From Dryocola clanedunensis (GTDB lineage: Bacteria; Pseudomonadota; Gammaproteobacteria; Enterobacterales; Enterobacteriaceae), in NCBI RefSeq assembly GCF_025215155.1, contig NZ_JALHAM010000104.1: 64,000 nucleotides of DNA; one strand, 5' to 3'. The notes below the pieces were generated by a model. It saw only the letters and a program-made list of their open reading frames with translations. It did no database searches and had not been told where the DNA came from. Positions 35,585 to 43,258 of this stretch are shown here, one piece after another (positions within the stretch are counted from its first letter, which is position 1; every line of letters starts with the position of its first letter). The position numbers were made by a program, and so were the translations under genes.

Positions 35585-36522
35585 GCGGGTGCATCCCCAT
35601 CATAAATAGCGGCCAGCACCTCACGGGCACCCTTATCAAGAAGCTCCTCGGCAAGATCGATGCCCATGGGAACCGAGTCCTCTGGTTTACCGCGACGTTC
35701 GCCGCGCACCATAAAGGAACCGTCCGGCGCGCCGACCAGCGCACGCAGCCACAGCTCACCGTCTTTTAACTCAGCGTAGCTACCGATTGGCACCTGGCAA
35801 CCTCCTTCCAGACGCATATTCATTGCACGTTCAGCACTGACGCGAATCGCTGTCTCTACGTGATTGAGCGGAGCAAGCAACGCGCGGGTTTGTTCGTCAT
35901 CCAGACGGCATTCAATGCCGACGGCACCCTGGCCAACGGCCGGCAATGACACTTCGGCAGGCAGCGCAGAACGTATACGAGATTGCAGTCCCAGGCGATT
36001 CAACCCGGCTACAGCAAGGATAATCGCATCGTATTCACCGGCATCAAGCTTGCCCAGGCGCGTGCCAACGTTGCCCCGTAAAGACCGGATAATCAGGTCC
36101 GGGCGACGTTCGGCGAGCTGGCACTGACGACGCAGGCTGGATGTCCCTACAATACTGCCCTGAGGCAGCTCGTCGAGGCTGGTATACTGGTTCGAAACGA
36201 AGGCGTCACGGGGATCGTCACGCTCGCAAATCGTCACCAGCCCCAGCCCGTCCGGGAACTCCACCGGTACGTCTTTCATTGAGTGCACGGCAATATCCGC
36301 ACGGCCTTCCAGCAGCGCAAGCTCCAGCTCTTTGACGAACAGGCCTTTACCACCAACTTTGGCAAGCGGTGTATCGAGTATCACATCGCCTCGGGTTACC
36401 ATCGGTACCAGCTCAACGGTGAGCTGAGGATGATTCGCCTCCAGGCGCTGTTTAACATATTGTGCTTGCCAAAGGGCTAATGGACTTTGGCGAGTGGCAA
36501 TTCTTAATACATTGTCTAACAT
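35581..36522 (-). CDS. hemC: Porphobilinogen deaminase (hydroxymethylbilane synthase)
   Basis: A 313-residue enzyme that joins four porphobilinogens into hydroxymethylbilane. The dipyrromethane cofactor cysteine is in RLEGGCQVPIGSYAEL near residue 242. It also shows HSMKDVP and GTSSLRRQCQL. It is the first gene of hemCDXY, divergent from cyaA with a 285-bp shared control region. Confidence 0.98.
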   Translation of the reverse strand: MLDNVLRIATRQSPLALWQAQYVKQRLEANHPQLTVELVPMVTRGDVILDTPLAKVGGKGLFVKELELALLEGRADIAVHSMKDVPVEFPDGLGLVTICERDDPRDAFVSNQYTSLDELPQGSIVGTSSLRRQCQLAERRPDLIIRSLRGNVGTRLGKLDAGEYDAIILAVAGLNRLGLQSRIRSALPAEVSLPAVGQGAVGIECRLDDEQTRALLAPLNHVETAIRVSAERAMNMRLEGGCQVPIGSYAELKDGELWLRALVGAPDGSFMVRGERRGKPEDSVPMGIDLAEELLDKGAREVLAAIYDGDAPA

Positions 36523-36693
36523 GCTTGTTACCGTAATTGTCGTCCTGCTGCCATCCTACCACTCTTCACGGAAGGCTGTCAGTTTCAACGGTTTTTGCGG
36601 AAAAGAGGGACGTGACTCGTATTATGGAATATAAAACGGCTTCCTGGCGTGGAACGTTGCGCGTAGTGCAACTTTCTTTACGGTCAACCAGCA

Positions 36694-36745
36694 AGGTGTT
36701 AAATTGATCACGTTTCCAGCAATTGTCTGCCCGTTCGTTTATAAT
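36694..36745 (+). promoter_or_regulatory. cyaA P2 promoter with CRP site
   Basis: A CRP-type site spans 36694-36715 (GTGTTAAATTGATCACGT core), close to the site I recall for E. coli cyaA P2. A TATAAT -10 lies at 36740-36745 and the CRP site reaches the -35 position. cAMP-CRP bound there should repress, giving feedback on cAMP production. The remainder of the hemC-cyaA gap (36523-36807) holds the hemC promoter, not resolved here. Confidence 0.8.
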
Positions 36746-36807
36746 CATAAGGGCAACAATCAGGAAACGGGTTTTTTCAAAATACTGAAACCATCAGGCG
36801 ATATGTC

Positions 36808-39351
36808 TTGTACCTCTATATTGAGACGCTTAAACAGAGACTGGATGCCATTAACCAACTGCGTGTAGATCGCGCGCTTGCTGCCATGGGCCCTGCTTTC
36901 CAGCAGGTCTACAGTCTTCTGCCAACATTGTTACATTATCATCACCCGCTGATGCCGGGTTACCTTGACGGTAACGTTCCACATGGCATATGCATTTACA
37001 CGCCTGATGAAACCCAACGCCACTACCTGAACGAGCTGGAATTGATGCGCGGCATGCCACCGCAGGCAACCGCCAAAGGCGAGCTGCCGATCACTGGCCT
37101 CTACACCATGGGCAGTACCTCTTCCGTCGGCCAGAGCTGTTCTTCAGACCTGGATATCTGGGTGTGCCACCAGGCATGGCTCGATAACGACGAACGCCAG
37201 CTGTTACAACGAAAATGTAGCCTGCTGGAAAGCTGGGCGGCGTCGCTGGGCGTGGAGGTCAGTTTCTTCCTGATCGATGAAAACCGTTTCCGTCATAACG
37301 AAAGCGGCAGCCTGGGCGGCGAAGACTGCGGCTCAACGCAACACATCCTGCTGTTAGACGAATTCTATCGCACCGCCGTGCGCCTCGCGGGTAAACGTAT
37401 TCTTTGGAATATGGTGCCGGGCGATGAAGAAGAGCACTACGATGATTACGTCATGTCGCTTTACGCGCAGGGCGTACTGACGCCAAACGAATGGCTGGAT
37501 CTCGGTGGATTGAGCTCGCTCTCCGCCGAAGAGTACTTCGGTGCCAGCCTGTGGCAGCTCTATAAAAGTATCGACTCCCCTTATAAGGCCGTGTTGAAAA
37601 CGCTGCTGCTGGAAGCCTATTCCTGGGAGTATCCGAACGCCCGCCTGCTGGCGAAAGATATTAAACAGCGCCTGCACGACGGCGAGATAGTTTCGTTTGG
37701 TCTCGATCCTTACTGCATGATGCTGGAACGCGTCACCCATTACCTGACGCAAATAGAAGACACCGCACGTCTGGACCTGGTGCGCCGTTGTTTCTATTTG
37801 AAGGTGTGCGAAAAGCTCTCACGCGAACGCGCCTGTGTAGGTTGGCGTCGTGAAGTCCTCAGCCAGCTGGTGAAAGAGTGGGGCTGGGGCGAAGAGCGTC
37901 TGGCGATGCTGGACAATCGTGCGAACTGGAAAATTGATCAGGTTCGTGATGCCCACAACGAACTGCTGGATGCGATGATGCAGAGCTATCGCAACCTGAT
38001 TCGCTTTGCGCGCCGCAACAATCTCAGCGTCTCGGCAAGCCCGCAGGATATCGGTGTTCTGACCCGTAAACTCTACGCGGCGTTTGAAGCGTTGCCTGGT
38101 AAAGTCACGCTGGTTAACCCGCAGATTTCACCTGATTTATCTGAATCACACCTGACCTTTATTCATGTGCCGCCAGGCCGCGCTAACCGCTCAGGCTGGT
38201 ATCTCTACAATCGCGCGCCAAACATGAATTCCATCATCAGTCATCAACCGCTGGAATATAACCGTTATCTTAATAAGCTGGTGGCATGGGCCTACTTCAA
38301 CGGCCTGCTGACCTCACGCACCCGCCTGTTTATTAAGGGCAACGGCATTTGCGATCTGCCTAAGCTGCAGGAAATGGTTGCCGATGTTTCGCACCACTTC
38401 CCGCTGCGCCTGCCTGCGCCAACGCCGAAGGCGCTTTACAGCCCGTGCGAAATCCGCCATCTGGCGATTATCGTCAATCTGGAATATGACCCGACGGCGG
38501 CCTTCCGCAATCAGGTCGTGCATTTCGATTTCCGTAAGCTGGATGTCTTCAGCTTCGGCGAGCAGCAGCAGTGCCTGGTGGGGAGTGTCGATCTGCTGTA
38601 TCGCAACTCGTGGAACGAAGTGCGTACCCTCCATTTCAACGGCGAACAGGCCATGATCGAGGCGCTGAAAACCATTCTGGGCAAAATGCACCAGGATGCC
38701 GCGCCGCCGGACAGCGTTGAGGTTTTCTGCTACAGCCAGCACCTGCGTGGTCTTATTCGCACCCGCGTGCAGCAGCTGGTTTCCGAATGTATAGATTTCC
38801 GCTTATCCAGCACGCGCCAGGAGCCTGGCCGCTTTAAAGCGCTGCGCGTCTCCGGCCAGACCTGGGGATTGTTCTTCGAGCGTCTGAGCGTGTCAGTACA
38901 AAAACTGGAAAATGCGGTGGAGTTCTATGGGGCGATTTCCCATAACAAACTGCATGGCCTGTCGGTGCAGGTCGAAACCAACCACGTCCAGCTGCCGCCA
39001 GTGGTAGATGGCTTTGCCAGTGAAGGGATTATCCAGTTCTTCTTTGAGGAAACAAAAGAGGAGCAGGGCTTTAACATCTATATCCTGGATGAGAGCAACC
39101 GGGCAGAGGTGTATCACCACTGTGAAGGCAGCAAAGAAGATCTGGTTCGTGACGTCAGCCGGTTCTACTCGTCATCCCACGACCGCTTTACCTACGGCTC
39201 AAGCTTCATCAACTTCAACCTGCCGCAGTTCTACCAGATTGTGAAGGTCGACGGGCGCACGCAGGTCATTCCGTTCCGTACCCAGGCTATCGTCCCAGCG
39301 GCGCCTGCGAACCAGGACGATGGTTCCACGCCGCTGTTACAACAGTATTAG
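36808..39351 (+). CDS. cyaA: Adenylate cyclase (class I)
   Basis: An 847-residue class I adenylate cyclase from a TTG start at 36808, as in E. coli cyaA. It makes cAMP from ATP. The N-terminal catalytic half has GSTSSVGQSCSSDLDIWVCHQ, the polymerase-beta-like nucleotidyltransferase motif. The C-terminal half is regulatory and senses phosphorylated EIIA-Glc. The weak TTG and an out-of-frame ATG at 36803 (five bases upstream) should both limit translation. It converges on cyaY with a 4-bp overlap. Confidence 0.98.
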   Translation: MYLYIETLKQRLDAINQLRVDRALAAMGPAFQQVYSLLPTLLHYHHPLMPGYLDGNVPHGICIYTPDETQRHYLNELELMRGMPPQATAKGELPITGLYTMGSTSSVGQSCSSDLDIWVCHQAWLDNDERQLLQRKCSLLESWAASLGVEVSFFLIDENRFRHNESGSLGGEDCGSTQHILLLDEFYRTAVRLAGKRILWNMVPGDEEEHYDDYVMSLYAQGVLTPNEWLDLGGLSSLSAEEYFGASLWQLYKSIDSPYKAVLKTLLLEAYSWEYPNARLLAKDIKQRLHDGEIVSFGLDPYCMMLERVTHYLTQIEDTARLDLVRRCFYLKVCEKLSRERACVGWRREVLSQLVKEWGWGEERLAMLDNRANWKIDQVRDAHNELLDAMMQSYRNLIRFARRNNLSVSASPQDIGVLTRKLYAAFEALPGKVTLVNPQISPDLSESHLTFIHVPPGRANRSGWYLYNRAPNMNSIISHQPLEYNRYLNKLVAWAYFNGLLTSRTRLFIKGNGICDLPKLQEMVADVSHHFPLRLPAPTPKALYSPCEIRHLAIIVNLEYDPTAAFRNQVVHFDFRKLDVFSFGEQQQCLVGSVDLLYRNSWNEVRTLHFNGEQAMIEALKTILGKMHQDAAPPDSVEVFCYSQHLRGLIRTRVQQLVSECIDFRLSSTRQEPGRFKALRVSGQTWGLFFERLSVSVQKLENAVEFYGAISHNKLHGLSVQVETNHVQLPPVVDGFASEGIIQFFFEETKEEQGFNIYILDESNRAEVYHHCEGSKEDLVRDVSRFYSSSHDRFTYGSSFINFNLPQFYQIVKVDGRTQVIPFRTQAIVPAAPANQDDGSTPLLQQY

Positions 39352-39674
39352 GCCTGGCGGAAGCTGACCGGCTCGCCAGCCTGCGCCGTGCAGGCCTCTT
39401 CCAGCAGCTGCCAGAACTCCGCGCCGCTACGGTCGCAGATCCACGTTTCGCCTTTCAAATTAAAGTGATAGCCACCGCTTTTGGTTGCCAGCCACACCTG
39501 ATGTAATGGCTCCTGGCGGTTGATAATGATCTTGCTGCCGTTCTCAAAACTCAGCGTCAGCACGCCACCGTTTATCTCACAGTCAATGTCACTGTCGCCG
39601 TCCCAGTCATCCAGGCTCTCTTCAATCGTCATCCACAGGCCGTCGGCCAGTTGATGAAATTCGCTGTCGTTCAT
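39348..39674 (-). CDS. cyaY: Frataxin-like iron-sulfur assembly protein CyaY
   Basis: A 108-residue bacterial frataxin (106 in E. coli). The acidic first helix (EFHQLADGLWMTIEESLDDWDGDSD) binds iron and contacts IscS. The beta sheet shows GSKIIINRQEPLHQVWLA. The start ATG at 39674 gives MNDSEFH, preceded by an AGAAGAG ribosome-binding site; a longer frame upstream is rejected. It is opposite in strand to cyaA and lptM. Confidence 0.96.
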   Translation of the reverse strand: MNDSEFHQLADGLWMTIEESLDDWDGDSDIDCEINGGVLTLSFENGSKIIINRQEPLHQVWLATKSGGYHFNLKGETWICDRSGAEFWQLLEEACTAQAGEPVSFRQA

Positions 39675-39802
39675 CTCTTCTTCTCGGTTGTTCGGGTTCA
39701 GGGCAGTATAAAAGCAACCCTCATGAATAGAAAAGAGTATTGCTTTTCGGAGTTCACCTGCGATGATAGACAACAGCATAATGAATCACAGGCAACTCAA
39801 TA

Positions 39803-40012
39803 ATGAAGAAAATTTTCTGCCCGCTGGCCGTCGCCCTTGCGCTATTTAGCCTGACAGGCTGTGGCCTGAAAGGGCCTCTCTATTTTCCACCGGCTGACGG
39901 TAAAACCAAACCGGCGACACAGAACACTGCGCCTGCTCCGCAAACGCAATCCACTACCCCGGTTCGTAACGATCGCGGTACGGATGATATGCCGACCCAG
40001 ACTGTCTACTAG
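39803..40012 (+). CDS. lptM: LPS-assembly-associated lipoprotein LptM (YifL)
   Basis: A 69-residue lipoprotein. The signal peptide MKKIFCPLAVALALFSLTGC ends in the lipobox LTGC, with Cys20 as the modified residue, followed by GLKGPLYFP. The rest is Pro/Thr/Gln-rich and likely disordered. In E. coli LptM binds the LptDE translocon and promotes LptD disulfide maturation. It precedes dapF by 38 bp. Confidence 0.95.
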   Translation: MKKIFCPLAVALALFSLTGCGLKGPLYFPPADGKTKPATQNTAPAPQTQSTTPVRNDRGTDDMPTQTVY

Positions 40013-40050
40013 TCACTAAGAGATAAGCAACCGCGGAAATGGAGCAGAAG

Positions 40051-40875
40051 ATGCAGTTCTCAAAAATGCATGGCCTCGGTAATGACTTTATGGTCGTCGA
40101 CGCGGTGACACAAAACGTTTATTTCTCGCCTGAGCTGATCCGCCGCTTGTCGGATCGTCATCTTGGCGTCGGCTTCGACCAGCTGCTGGTGGTTGAACCG
40201 CCATACGATCCCGATCTCGATTTCCACTATCGAATCTTCAACGCCGACGGCAGCGAAGTCTCGCAGTGTGGCAATGGCGCACGCTGTTTTGCTCGCTTTG
40301 TGCGCCTGAAAGGGCTGACCAACAAGCGCGATATCCGCGTCAGTACCGCGAATGGCCGTATGGTGCTTAGCGTGACGGATGACGAACTGGTACGCGTTAA
40401 TATGGGTGAGCCGAACTTCGAACCTTCCGAAGTGCCGTTTCGCGCAAACAAAGCGGAAAAGACCTATATTATGCGTGCCGCGGAACAGACCATCATGTGT
40501 GGCGTAGTGTCGATGGGTAACCCGCATTGCGTGATTCAGGTCGATGATGTCGTGGCTGCCGCCGTGGAAACCTTAGGCCCAGTGATGGAGAGCCACGAAC
40601 GCTTCCCGGAGCGGGCAAATATCGGTTTCATGCAGGTCGTCACTCGTGAACACATCCGCCTGCGCGTTTTTGAGCGCGGAGCCGGGGAAACACAAGCTTG
40701 TGGCAGCGGTGCCTGTGGTGCCGTCGCCGTGGGTATTCAGCAAGGTTTGCTGGCCGAACAGGTACGCGTTGAGCTGCCCGGTGGTCGCCTTGATATCGCC
40801 TGGAAAGGGCCGGGTTCTCCGCTGTATATGACCGGTCCGGCGGCCCATGTCTATGATGGATTCATACATCTATGA
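40051..40875 (+). CDS. dapF: Diaminopimelate epimerase
   Basis: A 274-residue PLP-independent epimerase converting LL- to meso-diaminopimelate, for lysine and peptidoglycan. The two catalytic cysteines are in SQCGNGARCF (near 73) and TQACGSGACG (near 217). The start at 40051 follows a GGAG six bases upstream; an in-frame ATG 12 bp earlier is less likely. It overlaps yigA by 4 bp (ATGA). Confidence 0.98.
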   Translation: MQFSKMHGLGNDFMVVDAVTQNVYFSPELIRRLSDRHLGVGFDQLLVVEPPYDPDLDFHYRIFNADGSEVSQCGNGARCFARFVRLKGLTNKRDIRVSTANGRMVLSVTDDELVRVNMGEPNFEPSEVPFRANKAEKTYIMRAAEQTIMCGVVSMGNPHCVIQVDDVVAAAVETLGPVMESHERFPERANIGFMQVVTREHIRLRVFERGAGETQACGSGACGAVAVGIQQGLLAEQVRVELPGGRLDIAWKGPGSPLYMTGPAAHVYDGFIHL

Positions 40876-41576
40876 AGAACGCCGAGGAACAGCAAGAAGC
40901 CGTACTGGAGCTCGATGATAAAGCCGTGGCGGAGTACCTGCTGCGCAATCCCGACTTCTTTATCCGCAACGCCCTACAGGTAGAACAGATGCAGGTGCCG
41001 CACCCCATTCGCGGCACCGTGTCGCTGGTGGAATGGCACATGGCTCGCAGCCGTAACCACATTAACCGCCTCGAGGAGAACATGAACCTGCTGATGGAGC
41101 AGGCGAATGCTAACGAAGGGTTGTTCTACCGTCTACTCAAGCTCCAGGGCCGCCTTGCCGCGGCAACAAGTTTGCAGGATATGCTCAACCGCCTGCACCG
41201 CTGGGCGCGTGAGATGGGGCTCGCGGGGGCGAATGTCCGCCTTTTTGCTGACCGCTGGCGCATCGGTGCGCCTTCCGATTTTGTGCAGCTATCCCTGAGC
41301 CGCCAGGCTTTTGAACCGCTGCGTATTCAGCGGCTGGGCGATAACCAACATTATCTTGGCCCGTTGAACGGACCGGAGCTGCTGGTGATCCTCCCGCAGG
41401 CGAAAGCGATTGGCTCGGTGGCGATGTCGCTGATGGGCAGCGATGCCGATCTCGGCGTGCTGCTGTTCAGCAGCCGTGACGCCCAGCACTATCACGAAGG
41501 CCAGGGAACACAGCTGTTGCATGAATTAGCATTAATGCTACCTGACCTGCTGGAGCGCTGGATTGAGCGCGTATGA
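40872..41576 (+). CDS. yigA: DUF484 family protein YigA
   Basis: A 234-residue DUF484 protein (235 in E. coli) of unknown function. An N-terminal helical segment (VAEYLLRNPDFF) precedes a short coiled coil and a GAF-like domain (residues about 75-225). It overlaps dapF and xerC by 4 bp each, so it is translationally coupled to both. The conserved dapF-yigA-xerC layout may link it to recombination or cell-wall work, but nothing here proves it. Confidence 0.93.
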   Translation: MKNAEEQQEAVLELDDKAVAEYLLRNPDFFIRNALQVEQMQVPHPIRGTVSLVEWHMARSRNHINRLEENMNLLMEQANANEGLFYRLLKLQGRLAAATSLQDMLNRLHRWAREMGLAGANVRLFADRWRIGAPSDFVQLSLSRQAFEPLRIQRLGDNQHYLGPLNGPELLVILPQAKAIGSVAMSLMGSDADLGVLLFSSRDAQHYHEGQGTQLLHELALMLPDLLERWIERV

Positions 41577-42478
41577 CCGCCTCGCCGCTTCAGCCAGCCG
41601 TTGACGGTTTCCTGCGTTATCTGAAGGTTGAGCGCCAGCTCAGCCCGCTTACCCTGTTAAACTATGGCCGCCAGCTTGAGACCATCATCCACCTGCTGGG
41701 TGAGATGGGGATGAAAACCTGGCAACAGTGTGATGCCGCAGGCGTGCGATCCCTCGCTGTCCGCAGCCGCAGAGCAGGCCTCGGTCCTTCCAGCCTCGCG
41801 CTGCGCCTCTCCGCACTACGTAGTTTCTTCGACTGGCAGGTTAGCCAGGGAGAGCTTAAAGCCAATCCCGCAAAAGGGATCTCCGCGCCGAAGTCAGGCC
41901 GCCATCTGCCGAAAAATATTGAAGTGGATGATATCGATCGGCTGCTGAATATCGATCTTAACGATCCGCTCGCCGTGCGCGATCGCGCCATGCTGGAAGT
42001 GATGTATGGTGCGGGCCTGCGTCTTTCCGAACTGGTCAACATGGATTGCGGCCATATCGATCTGGACACCGGCGAAGTCTGGGTGATGGGGAAAGGCAGC
42101 AAGGAGCGTCGCGTACCGGTGGGAAAATCTGCCGTGAACTGGGTTGAGCACTGGCTCGATCTGCGCGAGCTGTTTGGCCCGGACGACGACGCGCTGTTTC
42201 TCTCGAAGCAGGGGAAACGTATTTCCGCCCGCAACGTCCAGAAACGCTTTAGCGAGTGGGGCATCAAACAGGGGCTGAACAGCCATGTCCATCCCCACAA
42301 GCTGCGTCACTCCTTTGCCACGCATATGCTGGAGTCGAGCGGCGATTTACGCGGTGTGCAGGAACTGTTGGGCCACGCGAACCTCTCCACCACGCAAATC
42401 TATACCCACTTAGATTTTCAACATTTAGCCACGGTGTATGATGCCGCGCATCCACGCGCCAAAAGGGGGAAATCATAA
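41573..42478 (+). CDS. xerC: Site-specific tyrosine recombinase XerC
   Basis: A 301-residue tyrosine recombinase (298 in E. coli) that resolves chromosome dimers at dif with XerD. The core-binding domain spans residues 1-95. The catalytic residues appear in GAGLRLSEL (Arg), GKGSKERRVP (Lys), HPHKLRHSFATHM (His, Arg), and LLGHANLSTTQIYTH (His, Tyr). It overlaps yigA by 4 bp and shares one base with yigB (TAATG). Confidence 0.98.
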   Translation: MTASPLQPAVDGFLRYLKVERQLSPLTLLNYGRQLETIIHLLGEMGMKTWQQCDAAGVRSLAVRSRRAGLGPSSLALRLSALRSFFDWQVSQGELKANPAKGISAPKSGRHLPKNIEVDDIDRLLNIDLNDPLAVRDRAMLEVMYGAGLRLSELVNMDCGHIDLDTGEVWVMGKGSKERRVPVGKSAVNWVEHWLDLRELFGPDDDALFLSKQGKRISARNVQKRFSEWGIKQGLNSHVHPHKLRHSFATHMLESSGDLRGVQELLGHANLSTTQIYTHLDFQHLATVYDAAHPRAKRGKS

Positions 42479-43194
42479 TGCATTTTTACCGCCCACTTGG
42501 GCCTGTAGCCGCGCTCACCTTCGATCTGGACGATACCCTGTATGACAACCGTCCGGTGATTGAACGCACTGAGCTTGAATCGTTAAGCTTTGTGCAGAAC
42601 TACCATCCGAGCCTGAGCGCGCTAAAAAAGCCTGATTTCATGCGGCTGCGTCAGGCAATTCGCCTCGCTGAGCCGGATATCTATCACGACGTGAGCGAAT
42701 GGCGTCGCCGTGCCGTTGAGCAGGCGATGCTGGATGCGGGTTTGAGCGTTGAAGAAGCTGCGGCGGGCGCGACGGCTGCTATGGCAAATTTCGCCGAGTG
42801 GCGGAGCCGCATTGACGTGCCGGAAGAAACCCACGACACGCTCGCGAAGCTCGCTGAAAAATGGCCGCTGGTGGCGATCACCAACGGTAACGCTGAGCCG
42901 CATCTGTTCGGGCTGGATAAATACTTTAAGTTCGTTCTGCGCGCTGGCCCGCACGGACGTTCAAAACCGTTTAACGATATGTACCATCTGGCGGCGCAGA
43001 AGCTCGACGTGCCGCTGACGCATATCCTTCACGTGGGTGACGACCTGACCACGGACGTTGCCGGAGCCATCCGCTGCGGCATGCAGGCCTGCTGGATAAA
43101 CCTGCGCGACGGCGACCTGATGCAGATCGACGACAGCCGCCTGTTACCTCATCTCGAAATTTCGCGGTTGGCATCCCTGACTGCGCTGATATAA
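42478..43194 (+). CDS. yigB: HAD-family phosphatase YigB (FMN/ARP phosphatase)
   Basis: A 238-residue HAD hydrolase, the same length as in E. coli. Motif I is FDLDDTLYDN, motif II AITNGNAEPH, and motif IV HVGDDLTTDVAGA. E. coli YigB dephosphorylates FMN and the riboflavin intermediate ARP. It starts within the stop of xerC (TAATG). Confidence 0.95.
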   Translation: MHFYRPLGPVAALTFDLDDTLYDNRPVIERTELESLSFVQNYHPSLSALKKPDFMRLRQAIRLAEPDIYHDVSEWRRRAVEQAMLDAGLSVEEAAAGATAAMANFAEWRSRIDVPEETHDTLAKLAEKWPLVAITNGNAEPHLFGLDKYFKFVLRAGPHGRSKPFNDMYHLAAQKLDVPLTHILHVGDDLTTDVAGAIRCGMQACWINLRDGDLMQIDDSRLLPHLEISRLASLTALI

Positions 43195-43205
43195 TCATCA
43201 GAACT

Positions 43206-43221
43206 CTGTATAAAATTCCAG
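43206..43221 (+). promoter_or_regulatory. LexA box of uvrD
   Basis: CTGTATAAAATTCCAG fits CTGT-N8-CCAG, the variant LexA box I recall upstream of E. coli uvrD. The site is 38 bp before the start codon and indicates SOS control. Confidence 0.82.
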
Positions 43222-43238
43222 GGGTAGCATGCTGCCCC
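43221..43238 (+). other. Hairpin in the uvrD leader
   Basis: GGGGTAGC pairs with GCTGCCCC around a two-base centre, between the LexA box and the uvrD start. There is no T run right after it. A terminator-like attenuator has been described in the E. coli uvrD leader, and this may be its equivalent. Confidence 0.5.
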
Positions 43239-43258
43239 TGCCTCACGCGGCGGTGCCA

